Assembly: GCA_011051615.1 (NCBI GenBank)
Contig: DRKU01000067.1
Location: 1-32,464 of the forward strand
Source: Gammaproteobacteria bacterium
GTDB taxonomy: Bacteria; Pseudomonadota; Gammaproteobacteria; CAMYNG01
Length of the DNA stretch: 32,464 bases
Reading direction: 5' to 3'
Both the position numbers and the translations under genes were made by a program. Under the pieces are notes generated by a model that saw only the letters and a list, made by a program, of their open reading frames with translations, did not search any database and had not been told where the DNA came from. This document shows, one piece after another, positions 9,035 to 19,855 of the stretch (its first letter is position 1; each line of letters starts with the position of its first letter).

Positions 9035-9903
9035 GGCATCGCCTCCGCGTCGATGGTCGGGGCCTCGTCCGGTGCGCCGGGGACCTCGCGTTTCCACACC
9101 AGCAGCACCTGGCGACCGCGATCCAGGTCGGCCTGGGGCCGCGCGACGATGGTGGCAAACTGCAGGCTGGGATTGATATCCACCGACACCACTTCGGCCG
9201 CCGGGTAGCCCGCCGGGAAGACACCACCGAGCCCGGAGGTCACCAGCAGGTCGCCTTCCCTGATGTCGGCGTTGGTGGGCTGGAAGGGGATCTCCAGCAG
9301 ACCGTCGGCACCGGTGCCGATGGCGATGGCGCGCAGGCCGTTACGGTTCACCTGTACCGGCAGCGTATGGTTGGGATCGGTGATCAGCATGGCGACGCTG
9401 TTGAGGGCATCGGCCTGCACGATCTGGCCCATGACGCCCTTGGCATCGATGAGTGGCTGGCCGAGAAAGACGCCGTTGCGCGAACCCTTGTTGAGTGTCA
9501 CCAGGCGCCGGTAGGGATCCAGGTCCACGGAAATCAGCTCGGCCACCAGCACATGTTCGCCGACCTTGCGCGCCGACTTGAGCAACTGGCGCAGGCGCAC
9601 GTTTTCCGCCTCCAGCGAAGTGAACTTCTGCAACTTGGCCTTGAGCAGTTCGTTCTGCGTGCGCAGGATCTCGTTTTCCTTCTGCAGGCTGCTACGGCTG
9701 GTGAATTCGTCGGCAACCCAGTTGGAGAGGTCCCCCGGTACGGTGATGACGTATTGCAGGGGGTAGACCAGCAGCTTGAGGCTGGCACGGATGTGGTTGC
9801 CGTAGCGAGTCTGCTGGTCGAGGGTCATCAGACCCACGGACAGCAACATCAGCAGCAGCAGCCGCGTACCAATGGAAGGACCCTGGACGAAGAGAAGCTT
9901 AAT
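9031..9903 (-). CDS. mreC: Cell shape-determining protein MreC (start codon uncertain: first in-frame ATG at 9849, conserved N-terminus implies ~9903)
   Basis: TM plus coiled coil plus beta domain (DPYRRLVTLNKGSRNGVFLGQPLIDAKGVMGQIV...GLLEIPFQPTNADIREGDLLVTSGLGGVFPAGYPAAEV). In-frame upstream sequence encodes KLLFVQGPSIGTRLLLL, typical of an MreC N-terminus. Confidence 0.9.
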   Translation of the reverse strand: MKLLFVQGPSIGTRLLLLMLLSVGLMTLDQQTRYGNHIRASLKLLVYPLQYVITVPGDLSNWVADEFTSRSSLQKENEILRTQNELLKAKLQKFTSLEAENVRLRQLLKSARKVGEHVLVAELISVDLDPYRRLVTLNKGSRNGVFLGQPLIDAKGVMGQIVQADALNSVAMLITDPNHTLPVQVNRNGLRAIAIGTGADGLLEIPFQPTNADIREGDLLVTSGLGGVFPAGYPAAEVVSVDINPSLQFATIVARPQADLDRGRQVLLVWKREVPGAPDEAPTIDAEAMP

Positions 9904-9956
9904 AACGGCGCCCCGCGTGTGACGGCAAATACCGGCAACGGCCCGCCGTGTTCTGC

Positions 9957-11161
<1,205 letters not shown>

Positions 11162-11449
11162 ATGTCACTGGAGAACAAAGACGTCCAACGCATTGCCCAC
11201 CTTGCCCGCCTGGCGGTGGATGAAGCGGCGATCCCCGATTATGCGCGTGATCTGGGTAATATTCTCGATCTGGTTGCCCAGATGGATGCCGTGGACACCG
11301 CGGGCGTGGAACCCATGGCCCATCCCATGGAAGTCAGCCAGCGCCTGCGCCCCGACGAGGTGACCGAAAGCGACCAGCGCGAGCGTTTTCAGAAGCTGGC
11401 GCCACAGGTGGAGAACGGCCTCTACCTGGTACCGCAGGTGATCGAATAG
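11162..11449 (+). CDS. gatC: Aspartyl/glutamyl-tRNA amidotransferase subunit C
   Basis: [67 protein letters not shown]. Confidence 0.96.
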   Translation: MSLENKDVQRIAHLARLAVDEAAIPDYARDLGNILDLVAQMDAVDTAGVEPMAHPMEVSQRLRPDEVTESDQRERFQKLAPQVENGLYLVPQVIE

Positions 11450-11503
11450 GCCTTTGGCGACAGAGACCACCGGCCGTAACACGTGATTCAGTCAGGACCC
11501 CAG

Positions 11504-12958
11504 ATGCACAACATGACCCTTGCCCAGCTGGCCGCCGCCCTGCAGGACGGCAGTTTTACCAGCGAGGAGCTGACTCGCCACCTGCTCGAACGGGCGCGTA
11601 GCCTCGATTGCCGGCTCAACAGCGTGGTGACCCTGGCCGAGGAAACGGCACTGGCCCAGGCGCGCGAGGCCGATGCCCGCCGTGCTGCCGGCGAGACCGG
11701 TCCCCTGCTCGGCATTCCGTTGATGCACAAGGATATCTTCTGCACCGACGGCGTGCGCACCAGCTGCGGATCGAAGATGCTCGACAATTTCATCGCACCC
11801 TACGATGCCACGGTGGTGGAAAAGCTCGCCGCCGCGGGCATGCCCATGCTGGCTAAGACCAACATGGACGAGTTCGCCATGGGTTCCAGCAACGAGACCA
11901 GTTTCTACGGTGCGGTGAAGAATCCCTGGCATACCGACACCGTCCCCGGCGGTTCTTCCGGCGGTTCGGCGGCGGCGGTGGCGGCGCGCATTACACCGGT
12001 TGCCACCGGCACTGACACCGGCGGCTCCATCCGCCAGCCGGCCTCGCTGTGCGGTGTCACCGGCCTCAAGCCCACCTACGGGCGGGTTTCGCGCTGGGGC
12101 ATGATTGCCTTTGCTTCCAGCCTCGACCAGGCCGGGCCGATCACGCGCACCGCCGAGGACGCGGCCCTGTTGCTCGGTGCCATGGCCGGTTTCGACCCGC
12201 GTGATTCCACCAGTCTCGATGAACCGGTGCCGGACTACAGCGCGACACTCGATGATGACATCCGTGGCCTGAAGATCGGCCTGCCAAAGGAATACTTCGG
12301 CGAGGGACTCGACAGTGAAGTGGGTGCGCGCGTGCAGGCCGCCATCGAGGAACTTACCCGCCTCGGTGCCGAGGTCAGTGAGATCAGCCTGCCCAACACC
12401 CACCTTGCGGTGCCAGCGTATTACGTGGTGGCGCCGGCGGAATGCTCGTCCAACCTGTCGCGTTTCGATGGCGTGCGCTTTGGTTATCGCTGCGACGATC
12501 CGCAGGATCTCGAAGATCTCTACAAGCGCAGCCGTGGTGAAGGTTTCGGCGACGAGGTCAAGCGCCGTATCATGGTGGGCACCTATGCCCTCTCGGCAGG
12601 CTATTACGATGCCTATTATCTCAAGGCACAGCAGATCCGGCGCCTGATCCGTGATGACTTCGTGCGCGCCTTCGAACAGGTAGACGTGATCATGGGACCC
12701 ACTTCACCCGAGGTCGCCTTCCGGCTCGGTGAGAAGACCGCCGATCCGGTCAGCATGTACCTGTCGGATATCTACACCATTGCCGTCAATCTCGCCGGCC
12801 TGCCGGGCATGTCGGTACCCTGCGGCTTTGCCCACGAGCTGCCGGTGGGTCTGCACATCATTGGTAACTATTTCGATGAAGCCCGCCTGCTGAATGTTGC
12901 CCACCGTTACCAGCAGGTGACGGACTGGCACGAGCGGATCCCTGCGGGATTCGAGTGA
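11504..12958 (+). CDS. gatA: Aspartyl/glutamyl-tRNA amidotransferase subunit A
   Basis: Amidase signature ([52 protein letters not shown]). Start at 11504, or GTG at 11483. Confidence 0.97.
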   Translation: MHNMTLAQLAAALQDGSFTSEELTRHLLERARSLDCRLNSVVTLAEETALAQAREADARRAAGETGPLLGIPLMHKDIFCTDGVRTSCGSKMLDNFIAPYDATVVEKLAAAGMPMLAKTNMDEFAMGSSNETSFYGAVKNPWHTDTVPGGSSGGSAAAVAARITPVATGTDTGGSIRQPASLCGVTGLKPTYGRVSRWGMIAFASSLDQAGPITRTAEDAALLLGAMAGFDPRDSTSLDEPVPDYSATLDDDIRGLKIGLPKEYFGEGLDSEVGARVQAAIEELTRLGAEVSEISLPNTHLAVPAYYVVAPAECSSNLSRFDGVRFGYRCDDPQDLEDLYKRSRGEGFGDEVKRRIMVGTYALSAGYYDAYYLKAQQIRRLIRDDFVRAFEQVDVIMGPTSPEVAFRLGEKTADPVSMYLSDIYTIAVNLAGLPGMSVPCGFAHELPVGLHIIGNYFDEARLLNVAHRYQQVTDWHERIPAGFE

Positions 12959-13132
12959 CGAGGCACGAGAGTCGAGTGGCGAGGAAAGGGTTTTTGACGC
13001 GTCGCCGCTTATGGAGTTAGTCAGAAAGAATCGTAAACGAAAATCGTAACGAGCAGCATGACGGCGTGATACCACGATATGCCTGCCGGGAAAATGTTTG
13101 TCTCGCTACTCGTTACTTGCAACTCGGTACTG
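12953..13132. repeat. Non-coding element bounded by inverted arrays of 7-nt repeats (gatA/gatB intergenic)
   Basis: Left array GAGTGAC GAGGCAC GAGAGTC GAGTGGC GAGG (12953-12984); right array in inverted orientation CTCGCTA CTCGTTA CTTGCAA CTCGGTA CTG (13102-13132). Confidence 0.7.
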
Positions 13133-13136
13133 TTTT

Positions 13137-14570
13137 ATGAATTGGGAACCGGTCATCGGCCTTGAGATCCACACCCAGCTTGCCACGCGCTCCAAGATCT
13201 TCTCCGGCGCATCGACGGCCTATGGCGCGGCGCCCAATACGCAGGCCTGCGCCATCGACCTCGGTCTGCCCGGTGTGCTGCCGGTGCTCAATGCCGAAGT
13301 GGTGAGCATGGCGATCAAGTTTGGCCTCGCCATCGAGGCGGACATCGCGCCGCGCTCGGTGTTCGCGCGCAAGAATTATTTCTATCCCGATCTGCCCAAG
13401 GGCTACCAGATCAGCCAGTACGAGCTGCCCATCGTCGGGCAGGGGCATATCGACATCGAGCTGGAGGACGGCACGCGCAAGCGCATCGGCGTGACCCGCG
13501 CACACCTCGAAGAAGACGCCGGCAAGTCCCTGCACGAAGATTTCCACGGTATGACCGGCATCGATCTCAACCGCGCCGGCACGCCCCTGCTGGAGATCGT
13601 CTCCGAACCGGATATGCGCTCGGCGGCCGAGGCGGTGGCCTACATGCGCAAGATCCATGCGCTGGTGCGCTACCTCGGTATCAGTGACGGCAACATGCAG
13701 GAAGGTTCCTTCCGTTGCGACGCCAATGTCTCGGTACGCCCGGCGGGCGAGGAAAAGCTGGGTACCCGCAGCGAGCTGAAGAACATCAACTCCTTCCGTT
13801 TCGTGGAACGCGCCATCAACATCGAGATCGAACGCCAGATCGAGATCCTTGAGTCCGGCGGCGAAGTGGTGCAGGAGACACGCCTCTACGATGCCGACCG
13901 CGATGAGACCCGTTCCATGCGTTCCAAGGAAGAAGCCATGGACTACCGCTACTTCCCGGATCCCGATCTGTTGCCGGTCGAGATCCACGCTGAGGATATC
14001 GAAAAAGTTCGTGCGAGCATGCCCGAGTTGCCGGACGCCAAACGGGAACGCTTCGTCAGCGAGTACAAGCTGTCCGTTGATGATGCCGCCTTCCTGACCC
14101 TGGCACGCGAGACCGCCGAATTCTACGAGGCCGTCGTTGCCGGCTGTGGTGACGCGCGGCTTGCCGCCAACTGGGTGCGCGGTGAACTGTTTGGCTATCT
14201 CAATCGTGAGAACCGGGACATCAGCGACAGCCCGGTGAGCGCGGCCATGCTGGGTACGTTGATCAGCCGTATTCAGGACAACACCATCTCCGGCAAGATC
14301 GCCAAGGAAGTGCTCGAGGCCATGTGGAACGGTGAAGGCGAGGTCGATGCCATCATCGAGGCGCGTGGCCTCAGGCAGATCACCGACACCGGCGCCATCG
14401 AGGCCGAGGTCGATCGCGTCATTGCCGAGAACCCCAAACAGGTGGAGCAGTACCGGGCCGGCAAGGACAAGCTGATGGGCTTCTTCGTCGGCCAGGTCAT
14501 GAAGGCCACACAGGGCAAGGCCAACCCGGCGCAGGTCAATGAGCTGATCAAAAAGAAACTCAGCGACTGA
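13137..14570 (+). CDS. gatB: Aspartyl/glutamyl-tRNA amidotransferase subunit B
   Basis: [69 protein letters not shown]. Start at 13137; the ORF-track extension (13098) comes from the upstream repeat. Confidence 0.97.
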   Translation: MNWEPVIGLEIHTQLATRSKIFSGASTAYGAAPNTQACAIDLGLPGVLPVLNAEVVSMAIKFGLAIEADIAPRSVFARKNYFYPDLPKGYQISQYELPIVGQGHIDIELEDGTRKRIGVTRAHLEEDAGKSLHEDFHGMTGIDLNRAGTPLLEIVSEPDMRSAAEAVAYMRKIHALVRYLGISDGNMQEGSFRCDANVSVRPAGEEKLGTRSELKNINSFRFVERAINIEIERQIEILESGGEVVQETRLYDADRDETRSMRSKEEAMDYRYFPDPDLLPVEIHAEDIEKVRASMPELPDAKRERFVSEYKLSVDDAAFLTLARETAEFYEAVVAGCGDARLAANWVRGELFGYLNRENRDISDSPVSAAMLGTLISRIQDNTISGKIAKEVLEAMWNGEGEVDAIIEARGLRQITDTGAIEAEVDRVIAENPKQVEQYRAGKDKLMGFFVGQVMKATQGKANPAQVNELIKKKLSD

Positions 14571-14655
14571 GGCGTGGTCAAAACTTCAGCCTGTACCGTC
14601 TGGCCTCACCCCGGTCAGCGATGGCGCCATCACTGAACCGACACGGAGCGCAGCC

Positions 14656-15348
14656 ATGCACAAAGATCCCTCGACATTCCGGCGGCTGTGGAAGCAGTCC
14701 TTCCTGTTCCAGTTTGCCGTGCTGGCATTGTTCATTTCCAGTACACGCTCGGTGATCGCCGACTGGAACTATGTGCCCACCGGCTCCATGAAACCGACCA
14801 TCATCGAAGGCGATGCCGTGTTCGTCAACCGTATGGCCTATGATATTCGCCTGCCCTTCACCACGGTTTCGCTGTGGCACCGGGGTGATCCCGCGCGCGG
14901 CGATATTGTCATCCTCTATTCACCCGCCGATGGTCAGCGCCTGGTCAAGCGTGTCGTCGGCCTGCCGGGTGATACCCTGGCGCAGCGCAACGGTATCCTG
15001 AGCATCAACGGGCAACGCCTGTCCTACTTGCCGCGTGATGCCGAGCCGTTGCTGCCGGCAGGTGAGGCCGCCCGCCACCGTTTTCTCACCGAGTATCTGG
15101 GTGAACATTCCCATGCAGTAATGGTCGACCCGGCAGGCCGGCAACAGAGGGACTTTGGTCCCGTCGTTGTACCGGCTGCACACTATTTCGTCATGGGTGA
15201 CCATCGTGACAACAGTGCCGATTCGCGCTATTTCGGGTTCGTCGAGCGCAGCCTGATCCTCGGTCGTGCCAACGCGGTTCTCGTCTCACTGGATCCTGCG
15301 CACACCCTCTCCCCGCGTTGGTCGCGGTTCTTTTCGTCGCTACCGTGA
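14656..15348 (+). CDS. lepB: Signal peptidase I (S26 family)
   Basis: VPTGSMKPTIIEGDAVFVNR (catalytic Ser box), RGDIVILYSPADGQRLVKRVVGLPGD (Lys box), HYFVMGDHRDNSADSRYFGFVE. Confidence 0.92.
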   Translation: MHKDPSTFRRLWKQSFLFQFAVLALFISSTRSVIADWNYVPTGSMKPTIIEGDAVFVNRMAYDIRLPFTTVSLWHRGDPARGDIVILYSPADGQRLVKRVVGLPGDTLAQRNGILSINGQRLSYLPRDAEPLLPAGEAARHRFLTEYLGEHSHAVMVDPAGRQQRDFGPVVVPAAHYFVMGDHRDNSADSRYFGFVERSLILGRANAVLVSLDPAHTLSPRWSRFFSSLP

Positions 15349-15382
15349 GCCCACGTTCTCACCTGTTCAGCACTTGTCCGGC

Positions 15383-16261
15383 ATGAATGACAATGATGTC
15401 CTGCGCCGCTTCCTGTTCGAGGCAGCCCCGGTTCGCGGTGTCAGCGTGCGCCTCGATGCCACCTGGCGCGCGGTGCTGATGCGCCATGATTACCCTCCGG
15501 CGATACGACAACTGCTCGGTGAACTGATGGCCGCCGTGGCGCTGCTGTCGGCAACGCTCAAGTTTGAAGGCCGGCTGGTGGCCCAGTTGCAGGGCCATGG
15601 TCCGGTGACCCTGCTGGTGGTGGAGGCTACCAGCCAGCGTACCTTGCGCGCCATCGCCCACTGGAACGAGGAACCGAAGCGCTACGATCTCGCCGCCATG
15701 CTGGGTGATGGCCGCCTGGTGATCACCGTTGAGCCTGAGGGGGGTGGCGAACGCTACCAGGGGATCGTCGAGCTGGCCGGCGATACCGTAGCCGAGACCA
15801 TGAGCAACTACCTCATGCAATCGGAGCAGCTTGGTACCCATGTGTGGCTGGCCGCCGACGATCAGCAGGCCGCTGGCCTGTTGATTCAGAAGCTGCCCAG
15901 TGATGCCACTGCCGAGGATGCGGATCTTTACAACCGCGTGGTGCACCTGGCCGAGACCATCACTGTGCCTGAGTTACTGGAACTGCCGGCCAGGGACCTG
16001 CTCAGGCGTCTGTTCCACGAGGAGGATGTGCGCCTGTTTGAAACCGAACCGGTCTGTTTTCGGTGTACCTGCAACCGTGATCGGGTGGCCAGCATGTTGC
16101 GCGCACTGGGCAGCGAGGAAGTCCACAGTATTTTGCTCGAACAGGACCGGGTGGAAGTGGCCTGCGAGTTCTGCAACCAGAAATATCGTTTCGACGCGGT
16201 GGATGTGGAGCAGTTGTTTGCCACCGACATGTCACCGGGCACGCCGGGAACGTTCCACTAG
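15383..16261 (+). CDS. hslO: Redox-regulated chaperone Hsp33
   Basis: From MNDNDVLRRFLFEAAPVRGVSVRLDATW; C-terminal zinc/redox switch CRCTC ... CEFC. Confidence 0.95.
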   Translation: MNDNDVLRRFLFEAAPVRGVSVRLDATWRAVLMRHDYPPAIRQLLGELMAAVALLSATLKFEGRLVAQLQGHGPVTLLVVEATSQRTLRAIAHWNEEPKRYDLAAMLGDGRLVITVEPEGGGERYQGIVELAGDTVAETMSNYLMQSEQLGTHVWLAADDQQAAGLLIQKLPSDATAEDADLYNRVVHLAETITVPELLELPARDLLRRLFHEEDVRLFETEPVCFRCTCNRDRVASMLRALGSEEVHSILLEQDRVEVACEFCNQKYRFDAVDVEQLFATDMSPGTPGTFH

Positions 16262-16301
16262 ACGATCTGGTCTCCAGGAGCCCGGTTCCCGCCTGATCGC
16301 T

Positions 16302-16895
16302 CTAACGACAGTTGACCCCCGTGCGACGGATGGTATTCAGCAGCTCGTCCGAACGCCAGTCGCCTGCCCCGATCAGGCGGGCAACGATCAGACCATCGGG
16401 CCCGATCAGGTAGGTCGTTGGCAGGGCGCGGATCTCCCAGGCCCGGCGCAGGGCAAGGTTGTTGGCATGGATGACTGGCAGCGTGAGGCCATGTTCCTGT
16501 ACGAAGCGTTCCACTGGCCGGCTGTCACCGGGGTCGGCTGCCACCGTAACAATGCTCAACTGGCGGGGATCACAGGACGCCTGCAAGGCCTGCAGGGCTG
16601 GCAATTCCACAATACAGGGGCCACACCAGGTGGCCCAGAAATGCAGGAGCAGTGTTTGCCCACGATAGTCGTCGAGTCGCACCGGCCGGCCATGCAGATC
16701 GGCCTCCACGAACGTGGGTGCCAGACGGTGTTCGACGGGAAACTGCCAGCCCGGCGTCCTGCCTGCTCCTGCCGCCAGGGGACAGATCAACAGAACGGAA
16801 AGAATAAAAGGGCGCAATCCCCCCGGCGGCCAGATCAATGGCAGGGGGGCTGCGCAAGTACCCAACCAACGCGAGAGGATGTGGTTAGCGGGCAT
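16302..16895 (-). CDS. TlpA-like thioredoxin-fold thiol:disulfide protein
   Basis: N-terminal hydrophobic segment; FVEADLHGRPVRLDDYRGQTLLLHFWATWCGPCIVELPALQAL (WCGPC active site); ALPTTYLIGPDGLIVARLIG. Confidence 0.88.
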   Translation of the reverse strand: MPANHILSRWLGTCAAPLPLIWPPGGLRPFILSVLLICPLAAGAGRTPGWQFPVEHRLAPTFVEADLHGRPVRLDDYRGQTLLLHFWATWCGPCIVELPALQALQASCDPRQLSIVTVAADPGDSRPVERFVQEHGLTLPVIHANNLALRRAWEIRALPTTYLIGPDGLIVARLIGAGDWRSDELLNTIRRTGVNCR

Positions 16896-17163
16896 TTTGG
16901 GACAGGTAGGACAGGATACGCTGTCGCTCATCGTCACCGAGCGGCGCATGTCCACGCTCCTGCATACGTCTTTCCATCAGGGCCACCACATGCCGCCACT
17001 GCTGTGCGGTATGGCGTGCGGGGTGGGGAAGGGCATGGCAGGCGGAACAACGTGTATTGAATACCTGGCGTGTCTGCGCGTCTGTGGGAGGCATGCTCTG
17101 TTCCTGGGTGGCACAGGCAGAATTCAGGATGAGGGCAATCGTCGGCAGGATCAGTTTTCTCAT
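16885..17163 (-). CDS. Small c-type cytochrome lipoprotein
   Basis: MRKLILPTIALILNSACATQEQ (lipobox-like) ... FNTRCSACHALPHP (CxxCH haem motif); overlaps the downstream TlpA-like ORF by 11 nt. Confidence 0.8.
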   Translation of the reverse strand: MRKLILPTIALILNSACATQEQSMPPTDAQTRQVFNTRCSACHALPHPARHTAQQWRHVVALMERRMQERGHAPLGDDERQRILSYLSQNAR

Positions 17164-17185
17164 GGCTGTCTCCGGTAATGTCTGT

Positions 17186-18373
17186 TCAGAAACCGAGGCG
17201 GCCGGGGGCCGGTGCATCGCTACCCGTATAGCGCACACTCCTGCGCGTCGGTAGTTCATAGAACCACGTCAGCATGATGCGATAGTCGGTTTCCAGTTGC
17301 GGGCCGTTGAGATTGCGATACAGAGGTAGCGAGAACTGCGCATCGATGACATGCAGTGGCGCGGGTTGCCACTGGACGCCAAAAGTTGCAAAGGCCTGTG
17401 TGCCACCATAATTGTTTGGGTCCCAGAGGGGACTCATATAGGGTGAGGTGGGATCGCCCTGTACTGCGTGTCCCGAGGCACCAGTCAGGGCTTCATCTGC
17501 TTCACCGCGGATGCGGCCCTGGTGATGGAGATTGAGCTGTGCCTGCAGCAGGAAGTCATAGCGTATCTGGTACATGCTGTAGAAATCGATACGTGTCTCA
17601 TTGCCAAGCCGGTAGCCGCGGTCGTTGTCTTCGATACGGGCGGTGTACATGGCATTGACACCCCACCACCAGGGTGAACGCGATGCCTGGTAGAGAATGC
17701 CGATGGCAGGGTCGAAGGTTCCCGAGCCCAGTTGCATGCCATAAGGCAGGAGTTCCGTCTGACGCATGGCAAGCGGGTGAGTGGTGTTGCGTTCGTCGAT
17801 GGAACCCGTGGGAATGCTCAGACCAAGGAACAGTGAAGCCTGGCGTGTGGGCATGAGGGGATCATTGGCAAACAGGCGGTACTTGGCCATCAGCATGATA
17901 TCGGCCAGACCGTCGGATTCCATGGTGTAGCCACTAAGGCCGGTGAGAGTCTGCATGGCGGCATTGAATTTCATGTCCATGCGGTTGTCCTTCCACATGG
18001 CCATGATGCCGGCGAAGAAATCATCGCTGAAACTGTAGCCCACCGTGAGGTTGAGCATACGCATGTCCATGGAAAGGGGGGCGGCCATGTACTTGCCCGC
18101 TGCCGGCATGCCGAGGATGCTGTCTATGTCGATGGCGTCGGTACCGTCGCGCAGACCTTCCATGTGCATCAACATGGGACTGACCTTGAAGCGAAACTCC
18201 CAGGTCTCGGGTACGCCACCGCCGGGGATATTCATGGGCATATTGCCGCCACACTTCCCGCAGCACAGACCGACGTAGGCACTGGCTGCCGGTCCCCATA
18301 GCAGGAGGACAACGAACAGAAGTGCAGTGGTTGCCCGAGTAGAATACTGTGATAAAGTTTGTCGTGGTGTCAT
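17186..18373 (-). CDS. Predicted Cys/Met-rich outer-membrane beta-barrel ('transporter'/phenol MetA-like family)
   Basis: Signal peptide; mature N-terminus AYVGLCCGKCGGNMPMNIPGGGVPETWEFRFKVSPMLMHMEGL; barrel-like alternation (SLFLGLSIPTGSIDER, FATFGVQWQPAPLHVIDAQFSLPLYRNLNGPQLETDYRIMLTWFYEL). Start inferred at 18373. Confidence 0.65.
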   Translation of the reverse strand: MTPRQTLSQYSTRATTALLFVVLLLWGPAASAYVGLCCGKCGGNMPMNIPGGGVPETWEFRFKVSPMLMHMEGLRDGTDAIDIDSILGMPAAGKYMAAPLSMDMRMLNLTVGYSFSDDFFAGIMAMWKDNRMDMKFNAAMQTLTGLSGYTMESDGLADIMLMAKYRLFANDPLMPTRQASLFLGLSIPTGSIDERNTTHPLAMRQTELLPYGMQLGSGTFDPAIGILYQASRSPWWWGVNAMYTARIEDNDRGYRLGNETRIDFYSMYQIRYDFLLQAQLNLHHQGRIRGEADEALTGASGHAVQGDPTSPYMSPLWDPNNYGGTQAFATFGVQWQPAPLHVIDAQFSLPLYRNLNGPQLETDYRIMLTWFYELPTRRSVRYTGSDAPAPGRLGF

Positions 18374-18453
18374 GGTGTTCCACCTGCTTGCTGTATGGCC
18401 TGGTAGCGAGACTAATGCCGATTTTCCCTGCTGAAAATGTGACATGATGTCGC

Positions 18454-18468
18454 GCGACAATTTGTCGC
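18454..18468. promoter_or_regulatory. Putative RegA/PrrA-family operator GCGAC-AATTT-GTCGC
   Basis: Perfect inverted repeat matching the GCGNC-N5-GNCGC-type consensus known for RegA/PrrA, located in the divergent promoter region next to a regBA pair. Confidence 0.65.
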
Positions 18469-18532
18469 ATCCCCTGTGTCACGCCCCCGTAGCTGGTAAA
18501 CTTCTCATTACAGGTAGTGATCAACACATTCC

Positions 18533-19855
18533 ATGGATCACCATAACGACGACAGTACATTGCCATCCACGCAGGACAGCGAAATGCGCGCAGCGCGGCA
18601 GCACCTGCGACTGCTTTTCCTGTTGCGTAACATCGCCCTTGGCGGGCAGGTGGCGGCATTCGTCGTTGCCATTGTCTATCTGCACATGCGCTTGCCTTAT
18701 GTACCGGCCATGGTGGTGATTGGTGTCATGGTGGGATTCAATCTCTGGACTCGCTATCGTTCCCGACATGCGACGAAGATCGGCGAAGGTGAGCTGTTCC
18801 TGCAATTATGCATGGATGCCATCAGCCTGACCGTGTTGTTGTATCTTGCCGGCGGTGCCACCAACCCTTTCACCGCCCTGTATCTTTTGCCCATCACTAT
18901 TTCGACGATCATTCTTCCCGCACGCTTTACCTGGCTGCTGGTTGGTTTGACGGTGCTTTGTTATTCCCTGTTGATCCCGTTCAACATTCCCCTGCCCATG
19001 AATCATGACCTGCATACCGCCAATACGGAGTTCAATCTGCATGTGCTTGGCATGTGGCTGGGATTTATCCTCAGTGCCGGTCTGGTTGCCTTCTTCGTGG
19101 TGCGCATGGGGGAATCACTGCGCCGCCAGGAGAGGCTGATCAACCAGCAGCGCGAGGAGAGCCTGCGCAATGAACGATTGCTCGCCCTGGGTACGCAGGC
19201 GGCGACCACGGCCCATGAACTGGGTACGCCCCTGCAGACCATCTCCCTGTTGATCGATGAGCTGGGGGAGTCCATTACCGACGAGGCGCAGACGACGGAG
19301 ATCCTGGCGACCCTGAAGATGCAGGTGGAACGGTGCAAGAATGCACTGGCAGAGTTGTCGGCGGTGGCGGGCAATCCGGCGGCCACCTCCGGGGGGCTGA
19401 TGGCGGTGGAAGAGTTTCTTGACGAATGGCAGGCTGGCTTGCAGGCATGCAACATGCGCATTACGCCGGTCGTGGTCTGTGGCAAGGGGCCGCCGGCCTG
19501 TTTCCTGCTGGTGGACCGGATGCTCTACCAGGCCCTCAATAATCTGGTCGACAATGCCGTGCGAGCCTGTGCGCACCGTGTTGCCGTGGCGGTGGAGTGG
19601 GATGAAGGTGTGCTCAGTATTGTTATTGAAGACGACGGCCCGGGTATGAACGAGGCAATCCTGCGCCTGTCATACACAGGACCGGTGGATACCGGGAAAG
19701 GTGGCATGGGGATAGGTCTGTTTCTCAGTCGCGCGGTCATCGAGCGTTTCGGCGGCCGACTGGCTTTTCGTGACAGGGAGAGTGGTGGTACCTGTGTCGA
19801 GGTTGTGTTACCGGTTCGGCAACAGAACGAGGAAACGGAGGATAGCAGATGGTGA
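18533..19855 (+). CDS. regB: RegB/PrrB/ActS-type sensor histidine kinase
   Basis: Multi-TM sensor with quinone-site motif GGATNPF; H-box AATTAHELGTPLQTISLLIDEL; Cys in QVERCKNAL after the H-box; N/G boxes NLVDNAVRAC, EDDGPGM, GGMGIGLFLSRAVIERFGG. Confidence 0.9.
   Translation: MDHHNDDSTLPSTQDSEMRAARQHLRLLFLLRNIALGGQVAAFVVAIVYLHMRLPYVPAMVVIGVMVGFNLWTRYRSRHATKIGEGELFLQLCMDAISLTVLLYLAGGATNPFTALYLLPITISTIILPARFTWLLVGLTVLCYSLLIPFNIPLPMNHDLHTANTEFNLHVLGMWLGFILSAGLVAFFVVRMGESLRRQERLINQQREESLRNERLLALGTQAATTAHELGTPLQTISLLIDELGESITDEAQTTEILATLKMQVERCKNALAELSAVAGNPAATSGGLMAVEEFLDEWQAGLQACNMRITPVVVCGKGPPACFLLVDRMLYQALNNLVDNAVRACAHRVAVAVEWDEGVLSIVIEDDGPGMNEAILRLSYTGPVDTGKGGMGIGLFLSRAVIERFGGRLAFRDRESGGTCVEVVLPVRQQNEETEDSRW

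Noticed and set aside
12953-13132. CRISPR-like array (short repeats)
   Set aside because: Units are 7 nt, contiguous, with no spacers and no cas genes nearby.
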